From Rhodocyclales bacterium (GTDB lineage: Bacteria; Pseudomonadota; Gammaproteobacteria; Burkholderiales; Rhodocyclaceae): a stretch of 64,000 bases of DNA. Positions 16,250 to 26,855 of this stretch are shown piece after piece (positions within the stretch are counted from its first letter, which is position 1; the number at the start of each line of letters is the position of its first letter). Both the position numbers and the translations under genes were made by a program. The stretch is taken from the NCBI GenBank assembly GCA_028292485.1, contig JAQGMG010000039.1, positions 62,001 to 126,000 on the forward strand, written 5' to 3'. The notes below the pieces were generated by a model that was given only the letters and a program-made list of their open reading frames with translations, was not told the origin of the DNA and made no database searches.

Positions 16250-16699
16250 ATGTTTCAGGGCGCCGCAGCGCTGAGTCTGGATGCGAAGGGACGCCTCGGC
16301 GTTCCGGCACGGCATCGTGACGCGCTGACCGCGGTCTGCAGCGGGCGCCTTGTCGTCACCGCGCATCCGCATCAATGTCTGGTCATCTATCCGGAGCCTG
16401 CCTGGCAGCCGATCCGCGCCCAGGTGCTGGCCGCTCCGAGTCTCGATCCCCGTTCCGCAGCCATCAAGCGCCTGCTGGTGGGTAACGCCCGCGATGAAGA
16501 AATGGACTCCGCCGGCCGCGTGCTGATCGCGCCCGAGCTGCGCGACTGGGCAAAGCTTGAAAAACAGGTATGGCTGGTGGGGCAGGGCTCGCATTTCGAG
16601 CTGTGGTCGGACGCGGGCTGGAAGGAACAACAGGAGGCAATGCTGGCGCTCTTCAGCACGTCTGGATTGCCGCCTGGACTCGAGACATTGACGCTGTGA
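16250..16699 (+). CDS. mraZ: transcriptional regulator MraZ
   Basis: 149 residues with two SpoVT-AbrB-like MraZ repeats ([19 protein letters not shown] near residues 8-26 and [26 protein letters not shown] near residues 86-111). It is the DNA-binding autoregulator of the dcw cluster. The ATG at 16250 follows AGGGAG and directly follows the TGG-repeat operator; the open frame upstream runs through the operator and is not coding. Its stop overlaps rsmH as GTGA. Confidence 0.95.
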   Translation: MFQGAAALSLDAKGRLGVPARHRDALTAVCSGRLVVTAHPHQCLVIYPEPAWQPIRAQVLAAPSLDPRSAAIKRLLVGNARDEEMDSAGRVLIAPELRDWAKLEKQVWLVGQGSHFELWSDAGWKEQQEAMLALFSTSGLPPGLETLTL

Positions 16700-17658
16700 C
16701 AGGTGCTGCAGGACTGAAGCACGTCACAGTGTTGTTGCAGGAAGCTGTTGAAGCACTGGCGATCAAGCCTGAAGGAACGTATGTGGATGCGACCTTCGGG
16801 CGTGGCGGGCACAGCCGGGCAATTCTGGCTGAGCTTGGATCTGCTGGGCGCCTGATTGCGTTTGATCGTGACCCGGCGGCAGTGGAGGCGAGCAAGGCCT
16901 TGGCAGATGCGAGATTCACGCTGGTGCATGAGCCGTTTTCTGCATTGGACAGGGAGCTGGGCGCCTTGGGTGTTGGCAAGGTAGACGGGGTTTTGATGGA
17001 TATCGGAGTGTCGTCGCCGCAACTGGACGATCCCGAGCGGGGAATGAGTTTTCGTTTTGATGCGCCGCTGGACATGCGCATGGACACGACGAGGGGCGAG
17101 TCTGTCTCGCAATGGCTGGCACGGGCAACCGTCGCCGAAATCACAACAGTGGTGAGGGATTACGGTGAAGAACGGTTTGCTTATGCGGTTGCAAAGGCGA
17201 TTGACGCTGCTCGGACGGGGGGCGCTATTGCTACCACAGGACAACTTGCCGCGGTCGTGGAGAAGGCCGTCCGCACACGCGAGCTGGGTCAGCACCCGGC
17301 GACGCGCACGTTCCAGGCTCTACGGATTTTCATCAACCGGGAGCTCGAGGAACTTTCGCTGACTTTGCCGCAGGCAGTCTCGCGGCTCGATGAGGGAGGA
17401 CGTCTGGTGGTGATCGCCTTCCATTCGCTGGAAGACCGCATCGTGAAGCGCTTCATGCGCGATCACTCGCGTCCGCCTGCGCTGCCGCGCGGCTTGCCGA
17501 TTCGCGAAGCTGACCGTCCACGCCCGGCGCTGGAACTCGTTGGCGATGCAATGCGTCCATCTGTGGGTGAAGTGCGCGCCAATCCGCGCTCGCGCAGCGC
17601 CACGATGCGCGTTGCTGCGCGCACTGCGGCGCCTTTCGCATCGGGAGGCGGCGCGTGA
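16696..17658 (+). CDS. rsmH: 16S rRNA m4C1402 methyltransferase
   Basis: 320 residues (family about 313). It N4-methylates C1402, the same nucleotide that RsmI 2'-O-methylates. SAM motif [16 protein letters not shown], catalytic-region [23 protein letters not shown] and the C-terminal [13 protein letters not shown] are visible. GTG 16696 overlaps the mraZ stop and gives an N-terminus just before [10 protein letters not shown]; the longer upstream frame lies within mraZ. Confidence 0.95.
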   Translation: MTGAAGLKHVTVLLQEAVEALAIKPEGTYVDATFGRGGHSRAILAELGSAGRLIAFDRDPAAVEASKALADARFTLVHEPFSALDRELGALGVGKVDGVLMDIGVSSPQLDDPERGMSFRFDAPLDMRMDTTRGESVSQWLARATVAEITTVVRDYGEERFAYAVAKAIDAARTGGAIATTGQLAAVVEKAVRTRELGQHPATRTFQALRIFINRELEELSLTLPQAVSRLDEGGRLVVIAFHSLEDRIVKRFMRDHSRPPALPRGLPIREADRPRPALELVGDAMRPSVGEVRANPRSRSATMRVAARTAAPFASGGGA

Positions 17659-17948
17659 TCCGTCTTGCTGCCATCTTCATGGGCCTTGCCGTCATGAGCG
17701 CATTGAGCGTCGTCCATCTGCAATACCAGATGCGCAAGCTGGTCACGCTGCAGGAGCGCGAGCAGGTGCATACGCACGCGCTCGAAGCCGAATGGACGCA
17801 ATTGCAGCTTGAAAACAGCACTTGGGCAGCGCCGGTACGTGTCGAGAAAATCGCTCGCGAACGGCTCGGCATGGCGACTCCTTCACGTGATGCACTGGTG
17901 TCGGTCGAACCGATGCAAGGCGCATTCAGGACGGAGGGGGGGCAGTGA
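17655..17948 (+). CDS. ftsL: cell division protein FtsL
   Basis: 97 residues: a short N-terminal hydrophobic transmembrane helix (about residues 3-22) followed by a periplasmic coiled-coil region ([15 protein letters not shown] ... [17 protein letters not shown]) and a conserved [12 protein letters not shown] tail. FtsL with FtsB and FtsQ regulates septal peptidoglycan synthesis. GTG start overlaps the rsmH stop; its own stop overlaps ftsI as GTGA. Position between rsmH and ftsI confirms identity of this weakly conserved protein. Confidence 0.93.
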   Translation: MIRLAAIFMGLAVMSALSVVHLQYQMRKLVTLQEREQVHTHALEAEWTQLQLENSTWAAPVRVEKIARERLGMATPSRDALVSVEPMQGAFRTEGGQ

Positions 17949-19690
17949 AAAAAGCCTACACCTTCAACCACAACCCCCTGCTGTCCGAACGCCTGCCCCT
18001 GTGGCGGGCTCGTTTCGTTCTTGGCCTGCTGCTGATCGGCATGGTTGGCCTCGTCGGTAGAGCAGTGTGGCTGCAAGGCGTCAATCGCGACTTCCTGCAG
18101 GCCAAGGGCGAGTCGCGCTATGCCCGTACGCTGACGCTCACCGCAACGCGTGGCCGCATACTCGATCGTCATGGCGAGCCACTGGCCATGAGCACGCCGG
18201 TAAAGTCCGTGACGGCGATTCCCGACATGGCGACGCTGAGCGCCGGACAAGTCGCGCAACTATCCAAGGTGCTCGGTGTCGCAATCGAGGACGTCAACCG
18301 CAAGCTCGCCAGCAGCAAGGATTTTGTCTTTCTCAAGCGCGAAGTGCCGCCGGACATCGCTGCGCAGGTCGCAGCATTGAAGCTGCCGGGCATCCACAGC
18401 GAAGACGAATATCGCCGCTACTACCCGGTAGGCGACGTGACCTCGCATCTCGTTGGTTTCACCAATGTCGATGACAAGGGCCAGGAAGGCATCGAGCTGG
18501 CGCAGGAGCCGGAGCTCGTCGGCAAGCCGGGCTCGCGCCGCGTCATCAAGGATCTCTACGGTTCGATCGTCGAAGACGTCGAGTCGATCCGTCGTCCGCA
18601 GAATGGCAATGACATAACCTTGTCGCTCGACTCCAAGCTTCAATACCTGGCTTTCAGTGCCTTGAAGCAGGCTGTGCAGACAAATCATGCCAAGGCCGGC
18701 GCGGTCGTCGTGCTCGACGTGAAGACCGGCGAAGTGTTGGCGCTGGTCAACAACCCGACTTTCAATCCGAACAACCGCGTCAAGCTCACTGGCGAACAAT
18801 TGCGCAACCGCGTATTTACCGACGTCTATGAGCCCGGCTCGACCATGAAGCCCTTCATCGCGGCCATGGCGCTGGAGTCCAACAAGTTTCATCCGGAAAC
18901 CGTGATCGACACCAATGGTGGCCAGCTGACCATTGAAGGCGCGACGATTCACGATGACTCGCGTCATGGTGCTTTTACCGTCTCGCAAGTCATCCAGAAG
19001 TCGTCGAATGTCGGCGCTGCAAAAATGGCGCTGACATTTTCGCCAGAGCACATGTGGAATGTTTATGACAGCCTCGGCTTCGGGCAGCCGCCGCATACCG
19101 GCTTCCCGGGCGAGGTAGGCGGTCGCCTGCGTCCGTACAAGACATGGCGCCCCATCGAACAGGCAACGATGGCTTTTGGTCACGGCGTATCAGTCACCTT
19201 GATGCAGATGGCGCACGCCTATCTGACGCTGGCGCGCGAGGGCGAAATGATTCCCTTGTCGCTCACGCGGCTTGACGCTGCGCCGATGCACGGGCGCCAG
19301 ATTTTCAGTCCGGAAGTTGTCCGCCAGGTGAAGAGCATGCTCGAACTGGTGGTTGCCGACGGTGGCACAGCGCCGCTGGCGCGCATTCCCGGCTATCGCG
19401 TCGCGGGCAAGACAGGTACGGCGCACAAGCTCGAGAATGGTCGCTACGTAAACAAGTACGTCTCTTCGTTCATCGGCTTTGCGCCAGCGAGCGATCCGCG
19501 TCTGCTGGTGGCCGTGATGATCGACGAAGCCAGCAGCGGCCAGTACTTCGGCGGCGCAGTGGCTGCTCCGGTGTTCGCACAGATCATGAGTGGTTCGCTG
19601 CGCACCCTTGGCATAAGGCCGGATGCGCCGATCCTGCCGACGCAGGTGGCGCGTCAGAATGCTGTGCCGACCGTGCCGGAGGATATGTGA
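17945..19690 (+). CDS. ftsI: septal peptidoglycan transpeptidase FtsI (PBP3)
   Basis: 581 residues, class B penicillin-binding protein. One N-terminal membrane helix (about residues 25-45), the RGRILDRHGEPLAMS start of the pedestal domain, and a transpeptidase domain with Ser299 in EPGSTMKPF, SSN near residue 353 and KTGT near residue 489. It cross-links septal peptidoglycan with FtsW. GTG start overlaps the ftsL stop. A five-unit 12-nt repeat follows its stop. Confidence 0.96.
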   Translation: MKKAYTFNHNPLLSERLPLWRARFVLGLLLIGMVGLVGRAVWLQGVNRDFLQAKGESRYARTLTLTATRGRILDRHGEPLAMSTPVKSVTAIPDMATLSAGQVAQLSKVLGVAIEDVNRKLASSKDFVFLKREVPPDIAAQVAALKLPGIHSEDEYRRYYPVGDVTSHLVGFTNVDDKGQEGIELAQEPELVGKPGSRRVIKDLYGSIVEDVESIRRPQNGNDITLSLDSKLQYLAFSALKQAVQTNHAKAGAVVVLDVKTGEVLALVNNPTFNPNNRVKLTGEQLRNRVFTDVYEPGSTMKPFIAAMALESNKFHPETVIDTNGGQLTIEGATIHDDSRHGAFTVSQVIQKSSNVGAAKMALTFSPEHMWNVYDSLGFGQPPHTGFPGEVGGRLRPYKTWRPIEQATMAFGHGVSVTLMQMAHAYLTLAREGEMIPLSLTRLDAAPMHGRQIFSPEVVRQVKSMLELVVADGGTAPLARIPGYRVAGKTGTAHKLENGRYVNKYVSSFIGFAPASDPRLLVAVMIDEASSGQYFGGAVAAPVFAQIMSGSLRTLGIRPDAPILPTQVARQNAVPTVPEDM

Positions 19691-19750
19691 AAAATTCGGT
19701 GAAAAACTCGGTGACAGATTCGGTGACAAATTCGGCGAAAAGTTCGGTGA
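19691..19750 (+). repeat. five 12-nt tandem repeats between ftsI and murE
   Basis: After the ftsI TGA come exactly 60 bases in five units: AAAATTCGGTGA, AAAACTCGGTGA, CAGATTCGGTGA, CAAATTCGGCGA and AAAGTTCGGTGA. Four of the five end in TGA in the ftsI frame. The last unit supplies part of the murE ribosome binding site (GGTGAGGA). In the murE frame the units read as E/D-K/R-F/L-G tetrapeptides. Confidence 0.85.
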
Positions 19751-19760
19751 GGACAATCCG

Positions 19761-21287
19761 GTGACCACGCCGCTTGCCGCCGCCCTGCTGGCATTGCTGC
19801 GCGCCGAAGGCATCGTGTCGAATCGCGTCTGTGCCGATTCGCGCCGTGTGCGGCCAGGCGATATCTTTCTGGCATACCCGGGCCGCGTCAGCGACGGGCG
19901 TCAGTTCATTGGTGAGGTCATCGCCAAAGGGGCTGCGGCGGTGGTGTGGGAGCGTGAAGGCTTCGAATGGAGCCCGCAGTTCAATGTCCCCAACATCCCG
20001 GTTGATCAACTGCGCTGGCTTGCTGGCGACATCGCCGATGAAGTGTTCGGCCACCCGTCGGAACAGTTGTGGATGGTCGGCATTACCGGCACCAACGGCA
20101 AGACTTCGGTGTCGCAATGGCTGGCACGCGCCTTCAGCGATCTTGGGCGGCGCTGCGCGGTCATCGGCACGCTGGGCATGGGCTTCCCGGGCAGGCTGGA
20201 TCCCAGCGCGAATACGACGCCGGATTCCATTGTCCTGCACGAACAATTGGCACGCCTCAAGTCAGAGGGGGCCGAGGCAGTCATGATGGAAGTGTCTTCC
20301 ATCGGCCTCGACCAGGGACGCGTGAATGGCTGCCGGCTGGATGTTGCCGTGTTCACCAATCTGACGCGCGACCACCTCGACTATCACCACACGATGGACG
20401 CCTACGCAGCGGCCAAGGCGCAGCTGTTCGATCAGATGGGCCTGAGCTCGGTGGTGCTCAATTTCGACGACATCATGGGCGTCGCCCAGGCACGCCGCCT
20501 CGAAGGCCGTGACATCGATGTCGTCGGCTACACGCTCATTCCCGACAATATCGGTGCCGCCGCGGCCAAGCGCGTGCTGGTCGCCGAGCACCTGCGCAAC
20601 ACCCCGAACGGTATGCGCTTTGTCGTCAGCTGCGATGGTCAACGCGAAGAGCTCAACGTTGGCCTGGTGGGCCAGTTCAACGTCTCGAATCTGCTCGCCG
20701 TCATGGGCGTGTTGATCCAGTCGGGTCACAGTTTTGCCGAAGCGGCCGACGCCGCACGCCGGCTTACGCCGCCAGAGGGGCGCATGCAGACGCTTGGCGG
20801 GGTGGGTGAACCGATGGTTGTCGTTGACTATGCGCACACACCGGACGCGCTGGAACAAGCACTCCTCGCGCTACGCCCGACAGCCAATTCGCGCGGCGGC
20901 CGTCTGATCTGCGTGTTCGGCTGTGGCGGCGATCGCGATGCCGGCAAGCGGGCGATGATGGGTGAAGTGGCCGAGCGCCTGGCCCACCACGTCATCATCA
21001 CCAGCGACAACCCGCGCAACGAGAATCCCGAGCACATCCTCGACGATATTGCCAAGGGTGCGCCAAAGGCACAACGCATAAGCGAGCGTGGCGCGGCTAT
21101 CCGTGCCGCGCTGGCAATGGTCAGCGATGACGACATCGTATTGCTGGCGGGCAAGGGGCACGAAACCTATCAGGAAATCGCGGGCAAGCGCGAGCACTTC
21201 AGTGATGCCGAGCAGGCTCGTGCTGCCTTGAAGGCCTGGGGTCGAAGCAGAGCTGACGGGATGAGCGGCGGAGGACACACGGCATGA
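19761..21287 (+). CDS. murE: UDP-MurNAc-tripeptide synthetase, meso-DAP adding
   Basis: 508 residues. It adds the third stem-peptide residue to UDP-MurNAc-L-Ala-D-Glu. ATP loop [14 protein letters not shown] near residues 110-123, the carbamylated-lysine region, and the DNPR motif (SDNPRNENP) that marks specificity for meso-diaminopimelate. GTG 19761 is chosen because GGTGAGGA ends seven bases before it; any earlier start would translate the 12-nt repeat array. It ends overlapping murF (ATGA). Confidence 0.95.
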   Translation: MTTPLAAALLALLRAEGIVSNRVCADSRRVRPGDIFLAYPGRVSDGRQFIGEVIAKGAAAVVWEREGFEWSPQFNVPNIPVDQLRWLAGDIADEVFGHPSEQLWMVGITGTNGKTSVSQWLARAFSDLGRRCAVIGTLGMGFPGRLDPSANTTPDSIVLHEQLARLKSEGAEAVMMEVSSIGLDQGRVNGCRLDVAVFTNLTRDHLDYHHTMDAYAAAKAQLFDQMGLSSVVLNFDDIMGVAQARRLEGRDIDVVGYTLIPDNIGAAAAKRVLVAEHLRNTPNGMRFVVSCDGQREELNVGLVGQFNVSNLLAVMGVLIQSGHSFAEAADAARRLTPPEGRMQTLGGVGEPMVVVDYAHTPDALEQALLALRPTANSRGGRLICVFGCGGDRDAGKRAMMGEVAERLAHHVIITSDNPRNENPEHILDDIAKGAPKAQRISERGAAIRAALAMVSDDDIVLLAGKGHETYQEIAGKREHFSDAEQARAALKAWGRSRADGMSGGGHTA

Positions 21288-22663
21288 TGCGCCTGAGTGC
21301 AGCGGCACAGGCTTGTGACGGGCAATTGACGGGTGCCGACATCGAATTTGAAAGCGTTGGTACCGACACACGCTCCGATCTGTCCGGCGCGCTATACGTC
21401 GCCTTGCGCGGTGAGAGATTCGACGGCAACGCTTTCGTTGCAGACGCGGCAGACGCGGGCGCCATTGCAGCGCTGGTGGATAAAAATTCACACGTCATCG
21501 CACCGGCCAGCTTTCCCTTGATACGCGTCGACGACACGCGTCTCGCTCTGGGGGCGCTTGGTCAACACTGGCGGCACAAGTTCGATATTCCGGTGATCGG
21601 CGTGACCGGCAGCAACGGCAAGACGACGGTCAAGGAAATGTGCGCGGCGATCCTGTCTGCCTGGGCGCGTTCGCAAGGACTCGATCCGGCCACTGCAGTC
21701 CTCGCCACGCAGGGCAACCTGAATAATGACATCGGCTTGCCGCAGATGTTGTTGCGCCTGCGCGCCACGCACAAGGCGGCAGTGTTCGAGATGGGCATGA
21801 ATCATCCCGGCGAGATCGCCTACCTTGCCAACCTCACCAAACCCACTGTAGCGCTGGTCAACAACGCGCAGCGCGCCCACTTGGAGGGAATGGGTGAGGT
21901 ATTCGCCGTGGCGCAGGAGAAGGGGCAGATCTATGGCGCGCTCGACGAAAACGGCGTGGCCATCGTCAACGCCGATGACGCGCACGTGCAGTATTGGCGT
22001 GACCTGAATGCCGAGCGTCGCGTCATAACCTTCGGCCTGCATGCCGGCGCAGATGTTTCTGCTGCGCACACCTTGCTCGCCTTCGGCAATCGGGTGCAGC
22101 TCACTGCATTTGGCGAGACGCGAGAATTCGAATTGACCGTACCCGGTCAGCATAACGTGCGCAACGCGGCCGCAGCGGCGGCCGCAGCGATTGCCGCTGG
22201 CGTGCCGCTGGACGTGGTGGTGATCGGCCTGGCGGGCTACAACGGCACCAAGGGACGCTTGCAGGTACGCAGCACCAGCGAAGGCGCGGTTGTACTCGAT
22301 GACACCTACAACGCCAATCCCGACTCCGTGCGCGCGGGCATCGACGTGCTGGCCGCGACGCCTGGCGGCAAGGTGCTGGTGCTCGGCGACATGGGCGAGA
22401 TCGGTGACATCAGCGCGCAATGCCATGACGAGATCGGCGGCTATGCCAAGAGCCAGGGCGTGGACCGGCTGCTGGCATTGGGCGAGCACAGCGCCGTGGC
22501 GGTGCGCAACTTCGGCGCCGGCGGTGAGCACTTCGACAATATCGATGATCTGGTCGCCGCACTGCGGGCCATGCTCGCACCGGACATGGTGGTGCTCGTC
22601 AAGGGCTCACGCTTCATGAAGATGGAACGGGTCGTCACCGCGATTGCGGACAGCGACAAATGA
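21284..22663 (+). CDS. murF: UDP-MurNAc-tripeptide--D-Ala-D-Ala ligase
   Basis: 459 residues. It adds D-Ala-D-Ala to complete the pentapeptide precursor. Mur-ligase ATP loop [15 protein letters not shown] near residues 104-118, [12 protein letters not shown], and [16 protein letters not shown] are typical. The ATG overlaps the murE stop; a second ATG follows directly, so the first residue is uncertain by one. Confidence 0.96.
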   Translation: MMRLSAAAQACDGQLTGADIEFESVGTDTRSDLSGALYVALRGERFDGNAFVADAADAGAIAALVDKNSHVIAPASFPLIRVDDTRLALGALGQHWRHKFDIPVIGVTGSNGKTTVKEMCAAILSAWARSQGLDPATAVLATQGNLNNDIGLPQMLLRLRATHKAAVFEMGMNHPGEIAYLANLTKPTVALVNNAQRAHLEGMGEVFAVAQEKGQIYGALDENGVAIVNADDAHVQYWRDLNAERRVITFGLHAGADVSAAHTLLAFGNRVQLTAFGETREFELTVPGQHNVRNAAAAAAAAIAAGVPLDVVVIGLAGYNGTKGRLQVRSTSEGAVVLDDTYNANPDSVRAGIDVLAATPGGKVLVLGDMGEIGDISAQCHDEIGGYAKSQGVDRLLALGEHSAVAVRNFGAGGEHFDNIDDLVAALRAMLAPDMVVLVKGSRFMKMERVVTAIADSDK

Positions 22664-22688
22664 AAAACGCTATGGGCCCACACACATA

Positions 22689-23774
22689 ATGCTGCTCGAA
22701 CTCGCGCGCTGGCTCAGCCAGGATATCCGCGCCTTCAACGTCTTCAACTACATCACGCTGCGCGCCATGATGGCGGCGCTGACGGCGCTGGTGATTTCCT
22801 TCATTTTCGGCCCGCCGGTGATTCGCTGGCTGACGGCCAAGAAGATCGGCCAGGCGGTGCGCGACGATGGTCCGCAGACTCACCTGATCAAGGCTGGCAC
22901 GCCCACCATGGGCGGTGCGCTGATCCTGATTGCCATTGCTGTCACGATGCTGCTGTGGGGCGATCTCAAGAATCGCTACATGTGGGTCGTGCTGTTCGTA
23001 ACGCTGGGCTTCGGCGCCGTTGGTTGGGTAGATGACTGGCGCAAGGTCGTGCATCGCAATCCCAAGGGCCTCGCCAGCCGCTGGAAGTATCTGTGGACAT
23101 CGCTCATAGCAAGCGGTGCCGCAGTCTATCTCGCCCTGAACGGCAGTCCGGGGCAGACGGAATTGATCGTACCATTCTTCAAGACAGTGGCATATCCGTT
23201 AGGCCTGTTCGGCTTTGTCGCGCTGACCTATTTCGTCATCAACGGCACCAGCCATGCGGTCAATCTCACCGATGGGCTCGACGGTCTCGCCATCATGCCG
23301 GCCGTTATGGTGTCGGCTGCACTGGCAATCTTTGCCTACGTGGCGGGGCATGCCGGTTTCTCGAAATATCTCGGCTTGCCGTTCGTGCCGGGCGCGGGTG
23401 AGCTTGCCGTGTTCTGCGGCGCCATGGCCGGGGCTGGTCTCGGCTTCCTGTGGTTCAACACCTATCCGGCCGAAGTTTTCATGGGCGATGTCGGCGCATT
23501 GTCGCTGGGCGCTGCACTGGGAACAGTGGCTGTCATCGTGCGCCAGGAGATCGTCCTCTTCATCATGGGCGGTGTGTTCGTCGCCGAGACGATCTCCGTG
23601 ATGTTGCAGGTCGGCTACTTCAAGTGGAGCGGCGGCAAACGCATCTTCCGCATGGCGCCGCTGCATCATCACTACGAACTTGGCGGCTGGAAGGAAACGA
23701 AGGTGGTGGTGCGCTTCTGGATCATCACCATCATGCTGGTCCTGTTTGGTTTGTCGACCCTGAAGTTGCGCTAG
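22689..23774 (+). CDS. mraY: phospho-MurNAc-pentapeptide translocase
   Basis: 361 residues, about ten membrane helices. It transfers phospho-MurNAc-pentapeptide to undecaprenyl phosphate giving lipid I. Family motifs: [35 protein letters not shown] and [11 protein letters not shown]. Start MLLELARWL at 22689 matches the family; the frame upstream is short and non-homologous. It starts 25 bases after murF. Confidence 0.96.
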   Translation: MLLELARWLSQDIRAFNVFNYITLRAMMAALTALVISFIFGPPVIRWLTAKKIGQAVRDDGPQTHLIKAGTPTMGGALILIAIAVTMLLWGDLKNRYMWVVLFVTLGFGAVGWVDDWRKVVHRNPKGLASRWKYLWTSLIASGAAVYLALNGSPGQTELIVPFFKTVAYPLGLFGFVALTYFVINGTSHAVNLTDGLDGLAIMPAVMVSAALAIFAYVAGHAGFSKYLGLPFVPGAGELAVFCGAMAGAGLGFLWFNTYPAEVFMGDVGALSLGAALGTVAVIVRQEIVLFIMGGVFVAETISVMLQVGYFKWSGGKRIFRMAPLHHHYELGGWKETKVVVRFWIITIMLVLFGLSTLKLR

Positions 23775-23813
23775 AACAGCAGCGCATCCGGTTAGACGCA
23801 AGGTTTAAAAAGA

Positions 23814-23883
23814 GAAGTGAAAAACGCAACGCACCGCCCCTGACAGTGTCAGGGGCGCAAGCGTTTCGAAGCGACTTCACTTC
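23814..23883 (+). other. structured palindromic spacer between mraY and murD
   Basis: Nested inverted repeats: outer GAAGTGAA (23814-23821) with TTCACTTC (23876-23883), inner CGCCCCTGA (23835-23843) with TCAGGGGCG (23849-23857) around CAGTG. No T-run follows, so it is not a classical terminator. It may be a repeat element or an mRNA processing or stability structure inside the operon. Confidence 0.55.
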
Positions 23884-23915
23884 ACGCAGTGGTACGGCAA
23901 GCAGATGATTGATTG

Positions 23916-25391
23916 ATGATGTACGCAAACAAGCTTTGCCTCGTGCTGGGTCTCGGTGAAACAGGTTTGGCCATGGCGCAATGGCTCACCCGCTGTGGTG
24001 CACGTGTGCGCGTGGCAGACTCCCGCGAGTTGCCACCCGGCACCGAAGAACTGCGCCATCGGCTTGCTGGTGTCGAACTCGTTTGCGGTCCATTCCAGGA
24101 AAGCCTGCTCGACGGCGTGCAGTTGCTTGCCCTGAGTCCGGGTCTCGATCCGCGCGATCCGCTCATTGAACGGGCGCGGGAAACCGGTATCCGCATCACG
24201 GGCGAAATCGAACTTTTCGCCGAAGCCTTGCAGATGCTCGGCTGGCGCGATGGTGACGATATGGGCAAGGGCGGCGGTGCGCGTGTCATTGCCATTACCG
24301 GCACCAACGGCAAGACGACGACCACAGCACTTGTCGGCGAGATGTGTCGCGCTGCAGGTTGCGAAACAGCGGTGGCCGGCAATATTTCGCCCGCAGCACT
24401 GGCCGAGCTCATGCAGCGCCTCGATCATGAGGGCAAGACCGGCGGCGAAAAAACGGCTGGTGGCAAACCCGATATCTGGGTGCTCGAGTTGTCGAGCTTC
24501 CAGCTGGAAACCACGCACACACTCGACGCAGACGCCGCGACGGTTCTCAACGTCACCGACGATCATCTGGATCGTCATGGCGATATGGACGTGTATGCCA
24601 ACGTCAAGGCCGCGATCTTTGCCGGTGCAGGCGTGCAGGTACTCAATCGCGATGATCCGCGCGTCAGTGCCATGGCCATGGCCATCGCCGATCGCAAACT
24701 CGTCTCATTCGGTCTCGGCGAGCCCGCCAATCAGCAGCAATATGGCCTGCGCAAGATTGATGGAAAAACTGGCGACAAGATCGGCGGCGAGATCTGGTTG
24801 TGCCGTGGCGATACGGCTCTCCTGCGCCAATCCGAAATGCGCCTGGCCGGTTTGCACAACGCGGCCAATGCGCTTGCCGCGCTGGCCCTGTGCGAAGCCA
24901 TTGGCCTGCCACGCGAAGCGCTGATCGAAGGCCTGAAGAAGTTTCGTGGCCTGGCCCATCGCGTCGAGCTGGTGGCACACCGCGGCGCGGGTGTCGACTT
25001 CTATGACGACTCGAAAGGTACCAATGTCGGCGCGACGCTGGCCGCCTTGCAAGGGCTCGGCCGCAAAGTGGTATTGATCGCGGGCGGCGACGGCAAGGGC
25101 CAGGATTTCCGGCCGCTCGCCGATGCCTTTCGCGCACACGCCCGCGGCGTTGTGCTGATCGGTCGTGATGCGCAACGTATCGAAGCCGAGACGGCCAACA
25201 GCGGCGTCCCGATGTGGCATGCCGCTGACATGGAATCCGCAGTGACGAAAGCCAATGCCGTGGCACAGGACGGCGATGCCGTACTGCTGTCGCCGGCCTG
25301 TGCAAGTCTCGACATGTACCGTAACTACGCCCACCGCGCGCAGGTTTTCTGCGACGCGGTCAATTCATTGCCCGGAGTGCGCGCAGCATGA
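23916..25391 (+). CDS. murD: UDP-MurNAc-L-alanine--D-glutamate ligase
   Basis: About 491 residues. It adds D-Glu to UDP-MurNAc-L-Ala. N-terminal Rossmann [18 protein letters not shown] loop [29 protein letters not shown] and [15 protein letters not shown] are visible. The two adjacent ATG codons 23916 and 23919 are equivalent candidates. Somewhat longer than the E. coli enzyme (438) owing to insertions such as [17 protein letters not shown] and [12 protein letters not shown]. Ends overlapping ftsW (ATGA). Confidence 0.95.
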   Translation: MMYANKLCLVLGLGETGLAMAQWLTRCGARVRVADSRELPPGTEELRHRLAGVELVCGPFQESLLDGVQLLALSPGLDPRDPLIERARETGIRITGEIELFAEALQMLGWRDGDDMGKGGGARVIAITGTNGKTTTTALVGEMCRAAGCETAVAGNISPAALAELMQRLDHEGKTGGEKTAGGKPDIWVLELSSFQLETTHTLDADAATVLNVTDDHLDRHGDMDVYANVKAAIFAGAGVQVLNRDDPRVSAMAMAIADRKLVSFGLGEPANQQQYGLRKIDGKTGDKIGGEIWLCRGDTALLRQSEMRLAGLHNAANALAALALCEAIGLPREALIEGLKKFRGLAHRVELVAHRGAGVDFYDDSKGTNVGATLAALQGLGRKVVLIAGGDGKGQDFRPLADAFRAHARGVVLIGRDAQRIEAETANSGVPMWHAADMESAVTKANAVAQDGDAVLLSPACASLDMYRNYAHRAQVFCDAVNSLPGVRAA

Positions 25392-26638
25392 AAATGCCAT
25401 CCCTGATCGGTTCCCTGTGGCCCAGTACCGGGCGCGCGGGCTTTTCGATGCCGGGTCGGCACGGTATTGGCGGACACATGAATGGCAGGCTCGGTGGCGG
25501 TGTACAACAACAGCGCGAGCTGGACCCGTTCCTCATCTGGTCAGCAGTCGCGCTACTGATCATCGGCTTGGTCATGGTGTATTCCTCGTCGATTGCCTAT
25601 GCCGAGGGCAGCAAGGTGTCGGGTCACAATTCAACCTTCTTCCTGTTGCGTCACGCCGTGTTCCTGTGTGTCGGCATCGTGGCCGGCGTGATAGCGGTGC
25701 AGGTGCCGTTGAGCGCATGGCAGCGCGCCGCGCCGTATTTGTTCATGGCGGGCGTGGTGTTGCTGATTGCTGTAGTCATTCCGCATATAGGCCGCGAGGT
25801 GAATGGTTCGCGGCGCTGGTTGCCGTTCGGGCCGATCAATCTGCAGCCGTCCGAGTTGATGAAACTGTTCGCCGTGCTCTACGCGGCCGACTACACGGTG
25901 CGCAAGCTGCCGGACATGGGCAGCTTCAAGCGCGCTTTTCTACCGATGGCGTCGGTCATCATCTTCGTTGGTTTCCTGCTGCTTCGCGAACCCGACTTCG
26001 GCGCCTTCGTGGTGATCTGCACCATCGCATTCGGCATCCTGTTCCTCGGTGGCTTGAATGCGCGCATTTTTGGTCTGCTGTTCGTCGTCGCGCTGGTTGG
26101 CTTCGTGATGTTGATCTGGCTGTCGCCGTATCGTCGTGAACGGTTATTCAACTTCGTCGATCCGTGGCGCGACGCGTATGGCAGCGGCTACCAGCTATCG
26201 CATGCGTTGATCGCGTTCGGACGAGGCGAATGGTTTGGTGTCGGACTCGGCGCCAGCGTGGAGAAGTTGTTCTACCTGCCTGAAGCGCACACCGACTTCC
26301 TGCTCGCCGTCATTGCCGAGGAGCTGGGTTTTGCGGGCGTCGTTACCGTCGTCGTGCTGTTCGCGATCCTGGTGCAGCGCGCCTTTGCCATCGGCCGTCG
26401 TGCCTTGCTGCTGGAGCGTTACTACGGTGGCCTGGTGGCCCAGGGCATCGGCTTGTGGATGGGCTTTCAAGGGCTCATCAACATGGGCGTGAACATGGGC
26501 CTCTTGCCAACCAAGGGCCTGACCCTGCCGCTGATGAGCTTTGGTGGGTCGGGCATCGTTGCCAACTGCATTGCGCTGGCGGTGTTGTTACGTATCGATT
26601 GGGAAAACCGGCATGTCATGCGCGGGGTGAGTGGATGA
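25388..26638 (+). CDS. ftsW: septal peptidoglycan polymerase FtsW
   Basis: 416 residues, SEDS family with about ten membrane helices. Polymerises lipid II at the septum with FtsI. Landmarks: [30 protein letters not shown] (catalytic Asp region), [18 protein letters not shown] and [15 protein letters not shown]. It has an unusually long, Gly/Arg-rich cytoplasmic N-terminus of about 45 residues before the first helix. ATG overlaps the murD stop. A nested REP element separates it from murG. Confidence 0.95.
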   Translation: MKMPSLIGSLWPSTGRAGFSMPGRHGIGGHMNGRLGGGVQQQRELDPFLIWSAVALLIIGLVMVYSSSIAYAEGSKVSGHNSTFFLLRHAVFLCVGIVAGVIAVQVPLSAWQRAAPYLFMAGVVLLIAVVIPHIGREVNGSRRWLPFGPINLQPSELMKLFAVLYAADYTVRKLPDMGSFKRAFLPMASVIIFVGFLLLREPDFGAFVVICTIAFGILFLGGLNARIFGLLFVVALVGFVMLIWLSPYRRERLFNFVDPWRDAYGSGYQLSHALIAFGRGEWFGVGLGASVEKLFYLPEAHTDFLLAVIAEELGFAGVVTVVVLFAILVQRAFAIGRRALLLERYYGGLVAQGIGLWMGFQGLINMGVNMGLLPTKGLTLPLMSFGGSGIVANCIALAVLLRIDWENRHVMRGVSG

Positions 26639-26671
26639 CACATCTCTATGGCATGGGCATAAACTCTTTTC

Positions 26672-26832
26672 CGTCATTCCCGCGAAAGCGGGAATCCACT
26701 CTCAGTGAACTAGGCCACTGCGTAGCCAGTAAGTGGATTCCCGCCGATGCCCTCTCCCCCAGCCCCTCTCCCGCAAGCGGGCGAGGGGAGCGTCGTGCGG
26801 CTTCGCCGTCTGTAAAGATGGCGGGAATGACG
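26672..26832. repeat. nested REP-like elements between ftsW and murG
   Basis: The outer element opens with CGTCATTCCCGCGAAAGCGG and closes with GGCGGGAATGACG, as in the copy at 35372. Where that copy has a short CTTTC loop in its right hairpin, this one carries about 75 extra bases (about 26746-26820) that include a second palindrome family, CCCCTCTCCCGCAAGCGGG with GAGGGGAG. Confidence 0.8.
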
Positions 26833-26855
26833 CAAATAATGCCAGGGATGCCTTG

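Noticed and set aside
15778-16251. Reverse ORF across rnpB and the mraZ promoter
   Set aside because: The sequence is fully accounted for by the RNase P RNA and the MraZ operator.
19623-19760. Extended N-terminus of murE including the 12-nt repeat translation
   Set aside because: A strong ribosome site precedes GTG 19761 and the family starts there; upstream lies the end of ftsI and the repeat array.
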